A DNA stretch of 41,572 nt, from NCBI RefSeq assembly GCF_003480315.1, contig NZ_QUIV01000010.1, positions 70,343 to 111,914 of the forward strand. Direction: 5' to 3'. The DNA comes from Clostridium sp. AM33-3 (GTDB lineage Bacteria; Bacillota; Clostridia; Lachnospirales; Lachnospiraceae). Below the pieces are notes generated by a model. That model did no database searches. It saw nothing but the letters and a program-made list of their open reading frames with translations, and was not told the origin of the DNA. Positions 1 to 9,064 of this stretch are shown here, one piece after another. The position numbers and the translations under genes were made by a program. How positions within the stretch are numbered: position 1 is the stretch's first letter; each line of letters starts with the position of its first letter.

Positions 1-213
1 TAAGCAGAAACATTGGAATTTGCTTTGTGAGCGACCATAGCGTCAGACCAGAGACCCTTGTTTGAGCACGCAGCGCGTGCGAGTTTGGGTCGCAGGTCTG
101 ACAATAGGCGGCGCAGTGAACAAAGCACAAAATTCCACCGTTTCTGCGTTTCTGTACGCGGTTTCCGGAACTTCGGACCTTTTAGTGGTTCCGTCTCAAT
201 ATTTTTATTTCAG
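1..213 (-). repeat. Structured hairpin repeat, left partial copy (element A)
   Basis: This segment is almost entirely self-complementary. On the plus strand 4-11 pairs with 140-147, 14-21 with 130-137, 22-28 with 120-126, 42-49 with 95-102, 53-57 with 87-91, and 66-71 with 75-80 around a 3-base loop. Positions 108-213 recur in inverted orientation at 41467-41572 with 104 of 106 bases identical and no gaps. Read on the minus strand it starts inside the last two codons and stop of the HD-domain gene, so it forms that gene's 3' untranslated region. It runs off the left window edge, so the outer helix partner is not visible. It is related to the element at 13376-13483. No coding potential is evident. 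Confidence 0.85.
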
Positions 214-789
214 ATTTCCTTTTGCGATATTCTCTTTCAGAATCTTGTCTGTTACTTCAAACAGCTTCTCCGAACCTTCCCGCGTACGGGATTGCCTTTC
301 GTATACCTTCTCTGCAGTCACATCATGATTTCTCCAGTCTCCACCGTCATTGCTGTTGTTTAAAAGCAGGGGCTGCAGATTATCGAGTGCTCTCGCAAAT
401 TTTGCCTCCGGAGTCTTTCGTTCCTCGAATTCGTCAAAGATTGCAGTCAGATCAGCCTTCTGGTCTTCCGGAAGCATGGAATAAAGCCGCTCTTTTGCCG
501 CTTCTTCCCGCGCTTTCTGGGTTTTTAACCCCTCCGCATCGTAGGCATAGGTATCTCCCGCGTCAATCTCCACCACATCATGAATCAGACACATAAGCAT
601 GACCCGCGCCACATCAATCTTCTCATTGGAATACTCCTGCAGCAGATATGCCATGATAGCCATATGCCAGGCATGCTCCGCGTCGTTCTCGTTGCGTCCG
701 TGACCACTCAGGTGGGTCTGACGGAAAATGTTTTTTTCTTTATCGATCTCGAGGATAAAATCCAGCTGTTTCTGTAATCGTTCGTCCAT
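205..789 (-). CDS. HD-domain hydrolase, YfbR/HDDC2-like 5'-nucleotidase family
   Basis: A 194-residue soluble protein of the HD metal-dependent phosphohydrolase superfamily. The expected metal ligands are visible: H39 in an EHAWH motif, the H70-D71 pair, and a distal D136 in an ALDNLQPLL context. Family members of this length (E. coli YfbR, human HDDC2) dephosphorylate deoxynucleoside 5'-monophosphates; the exact substrate here is inferred, not shown. The ATG at 789 is preceded by GGAGG at good spacing. It is divergent from the sugar kinase gene. The last two sense codons and stop (CTG AAA TAA) lie inside a dispersed repeat that has the same bases at the end of purC, so the natural C-terminus may have been set by repeat insertion. 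Confidence 0.85.
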   Translation of the reverse strand: MDERLQKQLDFILEIDKEKNIFRQTHLSGHGRNENDAEHAWHMAIMAYLLQEYSNEKIDVARVMLMCLIHDVVEIDAGDTYAYDAEGLKTQKAREEAAKERLYSMLPEDQKADLTAIFDEFEERKTPEAKFARALDNLQPLLLNNSNDGGDWRNHDVTAEKVYERQSRTREGSEKLFEVTDKILKENIAKGNLK

Positions 790-855
790 ATGATTTCCTC
801 CGATTTTACCAGGCGCGCTACTCTTTGTCCTTCTGCCCGGCTGTTTTTGCTCACC

Positions 856-884
856 ATCATACCATACTTTCCCCGCTCTTTCAG
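856..884 (-). promoter_or_regulatory. Promoter for the HD-domain gene
   Basis: Minus-strand hexamers CTGAAA and TATGAT are separated by 17 bases, and the -10 has an upstream TGG (extended -10). It lies about 70 bases upstream of the HD gene start. The -35 is weak, so the extended -10 probably carries the activity. Confidence 0.5.
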
Positions 885-925
885 CAGAATCTGATAGAAA
901 AATTTCTTTTTTCTCCCAGAATCCA

Positions 926-934
926 TGTTATAAT
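926..934 (+). promoter_or_regulatory. Extended -10 promoter for the sugar kinase
   Basis: A TGTTATAAT extended -10 box lies about 60 bases upstream of the kinase start. No good -35 is present; the region upstream is a T-rich run. It is divergent from the promoter at 856-884. Confidence 0.5.
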
Positions 935-994
935 ACAAGGAAGAAACACCATACAGCAAACACAGGAAATTCTATCTGAAAGGATGATCTTTTC

Positions 995-2014
995 ATGAAA
1001 ATACTGACCTTTGGAGAAATCATGCTCCGTTTAAAAACCCCGGAACACCTGCGGATCGTGCAGGCAAACGGGTTTGAAGCCAGCTATGGCGGCGCGGAAT
1101 CCAACGTGGCTGTTTCCCTCTCCACCCTCGGGGATGATGCCGCTTTTCTGACCAAGCTGCCAGACAATCCGGTTGGCAATGCCGCATTTAACGAGCTGCG
1201 CCGCTACGGTGTAGATACCTCCCGTATCCTGCGGGGCGGCCCGCGCCTTGGCATTTATTACTTTGAAAAGGGAAATGATATCCGTCCAACAAGCGTTCTC
1301 TACGACCGGGCCGGAAGTGCCCTGGCAAAAGCTAGTGCAACTGAATTTGACTGGGAAGCCCTGCTCTCCGGCATCGATATTTTCTTCTTTTCCGGCGTTA
1401 CTCCTGCTATCAGTCCGTCTGTGGAGCAGGCCGTTTCCAATGCGCTGAACTACTGTCACACCCATGGCATCACCGTTATCTGCGACTTAAATTACCGGGC
1501 TAAAATGTGGTCCCGTGAGAAAGCCCAGTCCGTCATGAAAGAACTGATGCAGTATGTCGATCTCTGCATTGCCAACGATGAGGACTTTGAGGCAGCCCTT
1601 GGCATACACGCCTTTGACGGCGACATGGCGCACGGCATCGACCAGATTGAAACGTATCGCCAGGGCATGCAGAATATCCAGGAACTCTACCCGAACTGCA
1701 GCGCCGTTGCCAGCGTCCTGCGCAACTTAAAAACTGCGGAGGATGGTGAATGGATGGGTATTTATTTAAAAGACGGGCACTTCTATGAAAGCCCCATCCA
1801 CACCGTACACAGCCTGGAAGCCGTTGGAGCCGGAGATGCATTCGCCGGAGCATTGATCCACGGTCTTGTACATCAGTTTTCTCCGCAAAAGCTTATTGAC
1901 TTTTCCATCACCGCCAGCGTCATGAAGCTGATGATCCAGCACGATTTCAATCTGGTAAGCGAAGAAGAAATTCTGCGGATTATGAAAACCGGTGAAACAA
2001 ATGTAATCCGGTAA
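995..2014 (+). CDS. kdgK: PfkB-family sugar kinase, 2-dehydro-3-deoxygluconokinase type
   Basis: A 339-residue ribokinase-fold kinase. The N-terminal YGGAESNVAV segment is the substrate-binding Gly-Gly region, DLNYRAKMW is the mid-protein PfkB signature found in KDG kinases, and GAGD at 278-281 supplies the anion hole and the catalytic base D281. The probable reaction is ATP-dependent phosphorylation of 2-keto-3-deoxygluconate, feeding KDPG aldolase. The family also contains fructokinases, so the substrate is inferred from overall resemblance. An AAAGGA ribosome binding site precedes the start. The gene ends 1 base before the convergent carbonic anhydrase stop, leaving no room for a terminator between them. 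No aldolase is adjacent. Confidence 0.85.
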   Translation: MKILTFGEIMLRLKTPEHLRIVQANGFEASYGGAESNVAVSLSTLGDDAAFLTKLPDNPVGNAAFNELRRYGVDTSRILRGGPRLGIYYFEKGNDIRPTSVLYDRAGSALAKASATEFDWEALLSGIDIFFFSGVTPAISPSVEQAVSNALNYCHTHGITVICDLNYRAKMWSREKAQSVMKELMQYVDLCIANDEDFEAALGIHAFDGDMAHGIDQIETYRQGMQNIQELYPNCSAVASVLRNLKTAEDGEWMGIYLKDGHFYESPIHTVHSLEAVGAGDAFAGALIHGLVHQFSPQKLIDFSITASVMKLMIQHDFNLVSEEEILRIMKTGETNVIR

Positions 2015-2015
2015 C

Positions 2016-2561
2016 CTACGCTTCTACTCGGGTCAGTTCTCCGGTTGCGGAATCCATGATAAATCCGCTGATCCGCACATCATTCGGCATCAGCGGATGC
2101 TCTTTCAGTCTGCGAACCGTCTCATGCACTGAAGATTCCACGGACTCAAAGCCGCCAAGCCAGCGCTCCAAATCAATACCGCTGTGGCGCACAATATCAA
2201 TGTGCTGCTGGTCAATGCCGCGCTCCACCAGCATGTCAAGCATCTCGCTTCCATCCATACCCTGCACGCCGCAGTCGGTATGGCCAATGACCATAACCTC
2301 TTCGACCCCCAGTTCCAGAATACCAACCAGAAGGCTTCGAACCACACTGCCGTAAGGATGCACAATCACACCGCCGGCATTCTTGATAATCTTTGCGTCT
2401 CCATTTTTAATGCCGAGAGCCGCCGGAAGAAGCTCTAACAGACGGGTATCCATACAGGTTAAAATCGCAAGTTTCTTATCCGGATATTTACTGGTCAGAT
2501 ACGGCTCATAGCCCTTGTTCTCTACAAATTTCCGATTGTACTCCATAATCTCATCTATCAT
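2016..2561 (-). CDS. Beta-class carbonic anhydrase
   Basis: A 181-residue cytosolic zinc enzyme interconverting CO2 and bicarbonate. The beta-class ligands are present: C36 in CMDTRL, with the D38-R40 dyad, and H94 and C97 in HTDCGV. The length matches the short bacterial (YvdA-like) subclass. The start at 2561 gives the usual MIDEI N-terminus but has only a weak ribosome binding site. The promoter at 2611-2639 lies just upstream. It is probably monocistronic and convergent with kdgK. In an Rnf-containing anaerobe it may supply bicarbonate for carboxylations; that role is inferred. Confidence 0.92.
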   Translation of the reverse strand: MIDEIMEYNRKFVENKGYEPYLTSKYPDKKLAILTCMDTRLLELLPAALGIKNGDAKIIKNAGGVIVHPYGSVVRSLLVGILELGVEEVMVIGHTDCGVQGMDGSEMLDMLVERGIDQQHIDIVRHSGIDLERWLGGFESVESSVHETVRRLKEHPLMPNDVRISGFIMDSATGELTRVEA

Positions 2562-2610
2562 GTGTTATCACTCACTTTCTGCGTGTCTCAAATTTTTTAT
2601 CTGCTCCATC

Positions 2611-2639
2611 AATATACCAGATTTCTGTTCTATTGTCAG
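2611..2639 (-). promoter_or_regulatory. Promoter for the carbonic anhydrase gene
   Basis: Minus-strand CTGACA, a 17-base spacer and TATATT with an upstream TGG (extended -10), 50 bases upstream of the start codon. Confidence 0.6.
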
Positions 2640-2734
2640 TAGATCAGTGTATTGTTTATGGAAACTTTATTTATTCCTTCTCCAACAGCTGGCGGCCTTA
2701 TCCGCTGTGAGTTTTATAATTTGTATTTTTTACA

Positions 2735-3226
2735 TTATAATGCCTTTTCGTAACACCAATAATCATGTTCGTGCAGAAAACACTCTCCAACTGTTTCATA
2801 TTCAAAAACCTTATAGGATGCGAGCGCCTTTTTATTTTCTTTTGCAACCAGAATGTGCACACTCTTAAATCCCTGTCTCCGCAGCTCCTCCATGGCCCCG
2901 GCCATCAGCTTTCTGGCAATGCCCTGATTCTGATACGCTTCCCTTACGCCCAGTCTGGACAGCTCCCGTCCCGGCTGTAATTCCGGTGTCCAGCAGGTCA
3001 GGCTCTCCACCTTCGGATCCTGATCGATGGAAATGGCTCCGGCTATTTCGCCGGTTTCCTCATCCCGCAGACAGAACAGTGCATTGCGGGAAAGGTCAAA
3101 CTCCACATCACTGCGGGCCGGGTAATCGGCTGTCCAGGCACAAAACGGGGTTCCCACCAGGGAACAGTAGAGCGCCAGAACCTCGTCTGCCTCGCTTTCC
3201 TTTACATGTTCAAACACAAACGCCAT
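2735..3226 (-). CDS. GNAT-family N-acetyltransferase
   Basis: A 163-residue single-domain acetyltransferase. The acetyl-CoA pyrophosphate-binding motif is visible as QNQGIA at 99-104, after the beta-4 strand ELSRLGV. The substrate cannot be deduced; targets in this family include amines, antibiotics and protein N-termini. AAGGAGG precedes the ATG at 3226. It lies just beyond the terminator of the opp operon and is transcribed in the same direction, so it could receive readthrough from it. Confidence 0.85.
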   Translation of the reverse strand: MAFVFEHVKESEADEVLALYCSLVGTPFCAWTADYPARSDVEFDLSRNALFCLRDEETGEIAGAISIDQDPKVESLTCWTPELQPGRELSRLGVREAYQNQGIARKLMAGAMEELRRQGFKSVHILVAKENKKALASYKVFEYETVGECFLHEHDYWCYEKAL

Positions 3227-3245
3227 AAAATGCCTCCTTATGCAA

Positions 3246-3277
3246 ACAGACAGTCCATTTTCTTCTGGACTGCCTGT
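3246..3277 (-). terminator. Terminator after the opp operon
   Basis: Two 12-base arms (3246-3257 and 3266-3277) pair with a single mismatch around an 8-base loop, just past the oppF stop. The following T tract on the minus strand is short. Confidence 0.6.
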
Positions 3278-3304
3278 ACTTTTCTACTGCTGTTCACACA
3301 CAGC

Positions 3305-4381
3305 TTACGCTTCTTTCTCTAACGGGAAATGACAAAACACCGTTCTGTCCCCAAACCTCCTGCATGGCGGCTGCTCTTTTCCACAAATTTCCTGTGCATA
3401 AGGGCATCTGGTGTGGAATTTACAGCCGGACGGCGGGTTTACCGGAGAAGGAATTTCGCCGGTCAGCAGTTCTTTTTCCCTGGTTCGCAGATGCGGGTCT
3501 GCCTTCGGAATGGCATTCATCAGAAAACGGGTATAGGGATGTAGCGGATGATCGTAGAGTTCTTTCGTCGCTCCCACCTCGCAGATGCTTCCCAGAAACA
3601 TCACGCATACCCGGTCCGCAATGAATTTCACCACGCTTAAGTCATGGGAAATGGACAGGTACGTCAGCCTGTATTCTTCCTGTAAATCCTTTAACAGGTT
3701 TAACACCTGGGACTGAATGGAAACGTCCAGGGCTGACACCGGCTCATCACAGACGATCAGCTTCGGATTCAGCGCAATGGCCCGGGCAATGCCGATTCTC
3801 TGGCGTTGTCCGCCGGAAAACTGGTGCGGATACCGGTTGTAAAACTCCTCCGGAATACCAACCTCCTTCATCAGCTCCTTCACCCGCGCCTCCAGTTCTT
3901 TTTTATCTCTCAGACCATACGTGGTAAGAGGCTCCGCGATAATCTTTGCCACGCTCATGCGCGGATTTAAGGAAGCATACGGATCCTGGAAAATGATCTG
4001 GAGCTGTCTGCGGATTTTCGCAAATTCTGCCTCCTTCATGGCGGTGATGTCCTGGCCTTCAAATTCCACCTTGCCGGAGGTAGCATCCAGAAGACGGATC
4101 AGCACACGGCCCAGGGTGCTCTTGCCACAGCCGGACTCTCCTACCAGGGCCAGGGTCTCCCCTTCGTATATTTCCAGATTCACATCGGACACAGCATGTA
4201 CCACCAGTGGATTTTTCTTCGTACCGCCGATGGGGAATTCCTTTACCAGATGCTCGGTGCAAAGGAGAACTTTGCGGTCACCGGCTGTCTGGGATTTCAG
4301 TTTCCGGCTATCTGCATTGCTTCCTGCTATCTGTGGCAGACTGTCAGCCATTTCTCTGTTTTTCTCATCTGCAGTCATCAC
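3305..4381 (-). CDS. oppF: Oligopeptide ABC transporter ATP-binding protein OppF/DppF
   Basis: A 358-residue ATPase that energises peptide uptake on the inner face of the membrane together with OppD. Walker A is GESGCGKST at 81-89, the ABC signature starts SGGQ at 189 and the Walker B tail DEP is at 212-214. A C-terminal oligopeptide-transporter domain follows, with cysteines in the pattern seen in OppF/DppF. The N-terminus carries about 35 extra polar residues before the ABC domain. The start overlaps the end of oppD by 17 bases and has an AGGAGG site inside oppD, implying translational coupling. It is the last gene of oppABCDF. Confidence 0.93.
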   Translation of the reverse strand: MMTADEKNREMADSLPQIAGSNADSRKLKSQTAGDRKVLLCTEHLVKEFPIGGTKKNPLVVHAVSDVNLEIYEGETLALVGESGCGKSTLGRVLIRLLDATSGKVEFEGQDITAMKEAEFAKIRRQLQIIFQDPYASLNPRMSVAKIIAEPLTTYGLRDKKELEARVKELMKEVGIPEEFYNRYPHQFSGGQRQRIGIARAIALNPKLIVCDEPVSALDVSIQSQVLNLLKDLQEEYRLTYLSISHDLSVVKFIADRVCVMFLGSICEVGATKELYDHPLHPYTRFLMNAIPKADPHLRTREKELLTGEIPSPVNPPSGCKFHTRCPYAQEICGKEQPPCRRFGDRTVFCHFPLEKEA

Positions 4382-5408
4382 CGGTCACCTCCTCTGCCTG
4401 AAGCTTCTCTGCTTTCTGTTCACGATTTCCCTCATTTTCACTTAAAAAGCACCGTACTCTATGCCCTTCTGCCGTCTCATAGAGCTCCGGCATCTCCGCA
4501 AAGCACCGCTCTGTGGCACATTCACACCGGGTACAGAAGCGGCAGCCCTTCGGCAGATGCAAGAGGTTCGGCACCACGCCCTCGATGGTATAGAGCCGTT
4601 CCGGCTGCTCATCCAGCTTCGGGATAGACCTTAACAGTCCTTTGGTATACGGGTGCGCGGTGTGGTCAAACAACTCAAAGGTCTCAGCCTGCTCCATCAC
4701 CTTGCCCGCATACATGACATACACATAATCGCAGATTTCCGCCACCACACCCATATTGTGGGTGATCAGGATAATAGAAGTCCCCTGCTCCTCACAGAGC
4801 TTCTTCATCAGCTGAAGGATCTGCGCTTCAATGGTCACGTCCAGAGCCGTTGTCGGTTCATCCGCGATCATCACCTTCGGGCGGCACACCATAGCCATGC
4901 CGATCATAACTCTCTGGCGCAGACCGCCGGACAGCTGATGCGGATAGCTCTTATAACGCTTCTCCGGCTCCGGGATTCCAACCGCCCGGAAAATATCAAG
5001 CACTCTCTGCTTTGCTTCTTCTTTGGAAACCTTCTGGTGGAGCAGGATTGCCTCCTGCACCTGTTTTCCCACCGGATATACCGGATTTAAGGAGGTCATC
5101 GGTTCCTGGAAGATCATGGAGATTTCGTCTCCCCGCACCTTCGCCAGTTCCCGCGCAGAAAGATGGGTGATATCACGCCCGTCCAGCGTGATGCTGCCGC
5201 CGACAATCCTGCCAGGATGACGGAGCAGTCCCATCACAGACATGGCGGTCATGCTTTTGCCGCAGCCGCTCTCTCCTACAATGCCAATGATCTTACCGGC
5301 CGGAACCTCAATACTGACACCGTCTACCGCCGGAATTTCCCCCTTCGCGGTAAAGAAGTGGGATTTCAGATCACGGATATCCAATACGATCGAGTCACTC
5401 ATGCTCAT
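4365..5408 (-). CDS. oppD: Oligopeptide ABC transporter ATP-binding protein OppD/DppD
   Basis: A 347-residue ATPase of the peptide/nickel ABC importer family. Walker A is GESGCGKS at 45-52, the signature LSGGLRQR is at 159-166 and DEP is at 183-185. The C-terminal domain has clustered cysteines ([15 protein letters not shown]) typical of the oligopeptide-transporter C-terminal extension. It pairs with OppF to drive the OppB-OppC channel. It lies 12 bases after the oppC stop and overlaps oppF, consistent with one polycistronic mRNA. Confidence 0.93.
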   Translation of the reverse strand: MSMSDSIVLDIRDLKSHFFTAKGEIPAVDGVSIEVPAGKIIGIVGESGCGKSMTAMSVMGLLRHPGRIVGGSITLDGRDITHLSARELAKVRGDEISMIFQEPMTSLNPVYPVGKQVQEAILLHQKVSKEEAKQRVLDIFRAVGIPEPEKRYKSYPHQLSGGLRQRVMIGMAMVCRPKVMIADEPTTALDVTIEAQILQLMKKLCEEQGTSIILITHNMGVVAEICDYVYVMYAGKVMEQAETFELFDHTAHPYTKGLLRSIPKLDEQPERLYTIEGVVPNLLHLPKGCRFCTRCECATERCFAEMPELYETAEGHRVRCFLSENEGNREQKAEKLQAEEVTGDDCR

Positions 5409-5420
5409 CTCTCCTCTCCT

Positions 5421-6314
5421 TTACTGCTCTTTCAAGTACGGATCCAGCACATCCCGGAGGCCATCCCCCAGGAAGTTGAATGCCATGACCACGATCATGA
5501 TGGCCACACTCGGCGCGATGGAAAGCCAGGGTTCCGAGAACAGATATTTCTTGCCGCGAACCACCATCAGGCCCCAGCTGGCACTCGGCGGCTGCGCGCC
5601 GACACCCAGGAAGCTTAAGGATGCTTCCGATAAGATTGCTGACGGAATATTTAAGGTAAACAGCACGATCAGGGACGGGATGCAGTTCGGCAGAATGTGC
5701 CGGAACATGATGACCCATTTTTTCACACCAATGCTGCGGGCTGCCTCCACGTACTCTTTTTCCTTTAAAGAAAGGGTCTGGGAACGGACAATGCGGGCGG
5801 TTCCCGCCCAGTTTACCAGGCTTAACGCAATAAAAATATTGATCAGGCCGCCGCCCATGGTGTACATGACAACCATAGCCAGCAGCAGCGATGGGAATGC
5901 CAGCATCACATCCGCCAGGCGCATGATGATGAAATCCACCTTGCCGCCGTAAAAACCGGCATACATGCCAAGCACTGTACCAATGGCCATGGAGATCAGA
6001 GTCGGCACCAGACCGATGGTCAGGGAAATGCGCGCGCCAAAAATGATACGGCTGAGCACATCACGCCCCAGCTCGTCGGTTCCAAGCCAGTGAGCCGCAC
6101 TTGGATGCTGCAGGCGGTCCGAAAGACTCTGCTGTAAGTGATCATAAGGTGCCACCAGAGGGGCAAAAACTGCAATGAGAATCATGAAAATAATCAGCAG
6201 TGCGGAAAAGGCCGCCAGCTTATTCTGGCGCACCAGTGTTTTTGCCTTGTCCAGCCAGGTGTCTGCATTGCCGATCTGAGCGCTGAAATCCGTCATATTC
6301 TTGTTTTCTTCCAT
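5421..6314 (-). CDS. oppC: Peptide ABC transporter permease OppC/DppC
   Basis: A 297-residue inner-membrane permease. After a polar N-terminus there is a membrane segment (LAAFSALLIIFMILIAVFAP), a periplasmic-side loop with WLGTDELGRDVLSRI, and the inner-membrane core with the EAA-type loop near EAARSIGVKKWVIMFRHILP that contacts the ATPases. The start was placed at 6314 because a GGAGGG site lies at the end of oppB at proper spacing. A further in-frame start at 6383 would overlap oppB by 68 bases and add an atypical N-terminus. The oppB stop is one base upstream of this ATG. Confidence 0.92.
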   Translation of the reverse strand: MEENKNMTDFSAQIGNADTWLDKAKTLVRQNKLAAFSALLIIFMILIAVFAPLVAPYDHLQQSLSDRLQHPSAAHWLGTDELGRDVLSRIIFGARISLTIGLVPTLISMAIGTVLGMYAGFYGGKVDFIIMRLADVMLAFPSLLLAMVVMYTMGGGLINIFIALSLVNWAGTARIVRSQTLSLKEKEYVEAARSIGVKKWVIMFRHILPNCIPSLIVLFTLNIPSAILSEASLSFLGVGAQPPSASWGLMVVRGKKYLFSEPWLSIAPSVAIMIVVMAFNFLGDGLRDVLDPYLKEQ

Positions 6315-6315
6315 C

Positions 6316-7239
6316 TTACGCGCCCTCCCTGATTCTCGGATCCAGTACATTGTAAAGCAGATCTGCCACCAGATTGCCCACAATGATCAGAATGGTAGTA
6401 AAAATAACCGTGCCCTGCAAAAGCGGCATATCTCTTGTCTCAATGGCGTTCACCGCCAGACGGCCAATACCCGGAACACCAAACACACTCTCAGTCAGTA
6501 CCGCGCCGGACAGCATGCTGGATACCTGCAGTGCCATCATGGTGACAACCGGAAGCATGGCATTTTTCAGTGCGTGCTTCACAATAACACCGGATTCCAG
6601 CAGTCCCTTGGCCCGTGCCGTGCGGATAAAATCATTCTGCATAATCTCCACCAGGTTAGAACGGGTCATGCGGGCAATGCTTCCCGCAGAGTTCCAGCCC
6701 AGCACGATGGCCGGAAGAATCATGGCCCGAAAGGAATCAAAGCCGGAAACCGGAAACCATTTGAACTTAAACGCAAACAGATACTGCAGCACCAGCGCTG
6801 TCATGAATACCGGCATGGAAACACCGATCAGTGCGCCGCCCATAAACAGGCGGTCCAGCAGCTTATTCTGCCGCACTGCCGCAATGATGCCTGCCGCAAT
6901 ACCAATGATCCAGGTCACTACAGCCGCCAGCAGAGACAATTTCACCGTGTTCGGGAATGCCTCCAGAATAATCTTTGTCACATTCCGGTTCAGCCGGTAG
7001 GATGTTCCGAAATCCCCCCGAAGCGCATGGGCAATATACTGCAAAAACTGCACATACAATGGCTTGTCCAGCCCCATTTCCTTACTGATTTTCTCGATCA
7101 CCGCCGGATTCACATGCTCTCCCATCATGGTGGTAACCGGATCACCCGGAACAATGCGCAGCATGATAAAGATCAGCAGCACCACGCCTACCAGAACCGG
7201 GATGGAGATCAAAATCCGTTTCAGTACTTTTCTTAACAC
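6316..7239 (-). CDS. oppB: Peptide ABC transporter permease OppB/DppB
   Basis: A 307-residue permease with an N-terminal membrane helix (MLRKVLKRILISIPVLVGVVLLIFIMLR), the family segment RIVPGDPVTTMMGE, and a core with the EAA-like loop FIRTARAKGLLESGVIVKHALKNAMLPV. It forms the translocation pore with OppC. It is the second gene of the operon and follows a long hairpin (7269-7346) that may lower its expression relative to oppA. Confidence 0.93.
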   Translation of the reverse strand: MLRKVLKRILISIPVLVGVVLLIFIMLRIVPGDPVTTMMGEHVNPAVIEKISKEMGLDKPLYVQFLQYIAHALRGDFGTSYRLNRNVTKIILEAFPNTVKLSLLAAVVTWIIGIAAGIIAAVRQNKLLDRLFMGGALIGVSMPVFMTALVLQYLFAFKFKWFPVSGFDSFRAMILPAIVLGWNSAGSIARMTRSNLVEIMQNDFIRTARAKGLLESGVIVKHALKNAMLPVVTMMALQVSSMLSGAVLTESVFGVPGIGRLAVNAIETRDMPLLQGTVIFTTILIIVGNLVADLLYNVLDPRIREGA

Positions 7240-7268
7240 ACTTCATCCTCCTCTACATTACATAGGAA

Positions 7269-7346
7269 AAGAGAGTGCCGCGAAGACAGGCCCGGCAAAC
7301 CACGATATGCCTGTGACTGCCAAAGCTCTGGGTGCAACACTCCCTT
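7269..7346 (-). terminator. Long hairpin between oppA and oppB, probable partial terminator
   Basis: Arms at 7269-7281 and 7334-7346 pair over 13 positions, allowing four G-U pairs. A second internal helix pairs ACAGGC with GCCTGT. On the minus strand it is followed by TCTTTTCC, a modest U tract. Its place after the binding-protein gene and before the permeases fits the common design in which oppA is made in excess. Confidence 0.55.
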
Positions 7347-7359
7347 AGCATTTATGCGT

Positions 7360-9027
7360 TTACTCGCTCAAAGAAATATTGTAGAAAAGCTGATCGCTCA
7401 ATCCGCTCCACAACGGTGCGAAGCCCTGTACCCGCTTGCTCACTGCAAACAGATGGAGTCTGGAGAACATCGGCACCCAGGCTGCGTCCTCGTGGATGAG
7501 CTTCTCTTCCAGCGCCTTGTACTCTGCAAGACGTTCATCCTCATTTACAATGGTACGCGCTTTTGCTACACGCTCCATCACCTCCGTATCCGGATAGTTA
7601 ATGGAACGGATCCTTGTTTTCTCTTCATTGCCGAAGAAGATATAGATAAAGTTATCCGGATCGTTGTAATCTGCGGACCAGGTAGACATGAAGGAACCAA
7701 GCTCACCGGATTTTCTGGTTTCTAACCAGGTAGATTCATCGTAATTCTTGATTTCTGCGCGGATGCCAACCTCGGCAAGCTGATCGCTGACAATCTCCAG
7801 CGCCATGGTCATGGTATCGGATGCGGAACTGTCTGCCGCAATCTCCATATCAAAGCCATCTGCATAGCCGGCCTCGGCAAGCAGCGCCTTCGCAGCCTCC
7901 GGATCGTACTTGATTTCCTCCTGATCCGGATTAAAGCCGATAAGACCGTGTGGGAAGATTCCCTGCTCCACCTGGCCTCTGCCGCCGTAAAGGGCATCCA
8001 GAATAGCCTGGCGGTCAATCGACATCTGAACCGCCTTGCGGACTCTGACATCCTGGAACGGCTCCTTATTAAAGTTCATGGTAAAGTACACGATACCCAC
8101 ACGCGGGCCCTGTACGATCTGATCCGGATAAGTCTCGGTGAAGCGGTCTGCAGAATCTGCAGCATAATCCAGGTCGAGAATGTCAAGTTCTCCGCTTTCA
8201 AACATCATGGACTGGGTCTCGGTATCCGGAATGATCTTGATGACAACACCCGGAAGCCCGGAAGCTCCCTTCCAGTAATCCTCATTGCGTGTCAGAACCA
8301 GCTGGTTGTTGAAGCTCCAGGACGAAAACTCAAACGGGCCGGTACCAACCGTCACAGCCGGATCCATGCCGAACTGATCGCCCGCTGCCTCGGTGGCCTC
8401 GCTGTCGTAAATAGAAACACCCGGAGAAGAAATGCTTGCCAGGAAGCCTGCAAACGGCTCCTTTAAGGTAACCTTGATGGTGTAGTCATCTACCACCTCA
8501 ACACCTTCCAGGGTATCCGTCTCGCCTGCCAGGAGTTCATCCGCGCCCTTGATCTGGTCAATAAACTCGGTATTCACGCCACCTTCTACGGTCAGCATGC
8601 GGTGGAAGGTGTACGCCACATCCTCTGCTGTAAAGTCATTGCCATTGTGGAACTTCACACCCTGTCTTAAATGGAAGGTATACTCCAGGCCGTCATCGGA
8701 AATATCCCAGCTTTCGGCCAGACTCGGGACAATCTTGGAATTGCCGTCCGTGCCCACCTCAACATCTACCAGACGATCAAAAATATTAAACGGCACCTCG
8801 TAGTCCTTGGAAGTTTTCTGCACATCCGCAGTCTGAATATCTGCGTTCAGAGCCGCAACCAGGTAACCGGTGGTATCCACATCCACACCCTTTACCTCGG
8901 CCGTGCTCTCGTTCTCAGCGCCTGCAGTATTATCTGTTGTATCGGAAGTTTTGCTGCCGCCGCAGCCGGTCAGCGCCAGACCTGCTGTCAGAGCAGCCGC
9001 CAGCATAAGACTGATCTTCTTTTTCAT
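7360..9027 (-). CDS. oppA: Peptide ABC transporter substrate-binding lipoprotein OppA/DppA
   Basis: A 555-residue extracellular solute-binding protein, family 5. The signal peptide ends in the lipobox LTGC with the lipidated Cys at position 22, followed by a Gly/Ser/Thr linker, so the protein is anchored to the outer face of the membrane. The body carries family landmarks such as LAESWDISDDGLEYTFHLRQGVKFHNG and VRKAVQMSIDRQAI. It captures oligopeptides or dipeptides for OppBCDF; the peptide length preference cannot be told. The start has AAAGGAGG. It is the first operon gene, with a promoter at 9142-9170 and a leader hairpin at 9065-9096. Confidence 0.94.
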   Translation of the reverse strand: MKKKISLMLAAALTAGLALTGCGGSKTSDTTDNTAGAENESTAEVKGVDVDTTGYLVAALNADIQTADVQKTSKDYEVPFNIFDRLVDVEVGTDGNSKIVPSLAESWDISDDGLEYTFHLRQGVKFHNGNDFTAEDVAYTFHRMLTVEGGVNTEFIDQIKGADELLAGETDTLEGVEVVDDYTIKVTLKEPFAGFLASISSPGVSIYDSEATEAAGDQFGMDPAVTVGTGPFEFSSWSFNNQLVLTRNEDYWKGASGLPGVVIKIIPDTETQSMMFESGELDILDLDYAADSADRFTETYPDQIVQGPRVGIVYFTMNFNKEPFQDVRVRKAVQMSIDRQAILDALYGGRGQVEQGIFPHGLIGFNPDQEEIKYDPEAAKALLAEAGYADGFDMEIAADSSASDTMTMALEIVSDQLAEVGIRAEIKNYDESTWLETRKSGELGSFMSTWSADYNDPDNFIYIFFGNEEKTRIRSINYPDTEVMERVAKARTIVNEDERLAEYKALEEKLIHEDAAWVPMFSRLHLFAVSKRVQGFAPLWSGLSDQLFYNISLSE

Positions 9028-9064
9028 AATATCCTCCTTTACCTGGAACCATTTAAAACCCGAA

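Noticed and set aside
6301..7236. 311-codon plus-strand frame opposite oppB
   Set aside because: The minus strand encodes an unambiguous permease; the plus-strand translation is His/Gln/Asn-rich and resembles no protein.
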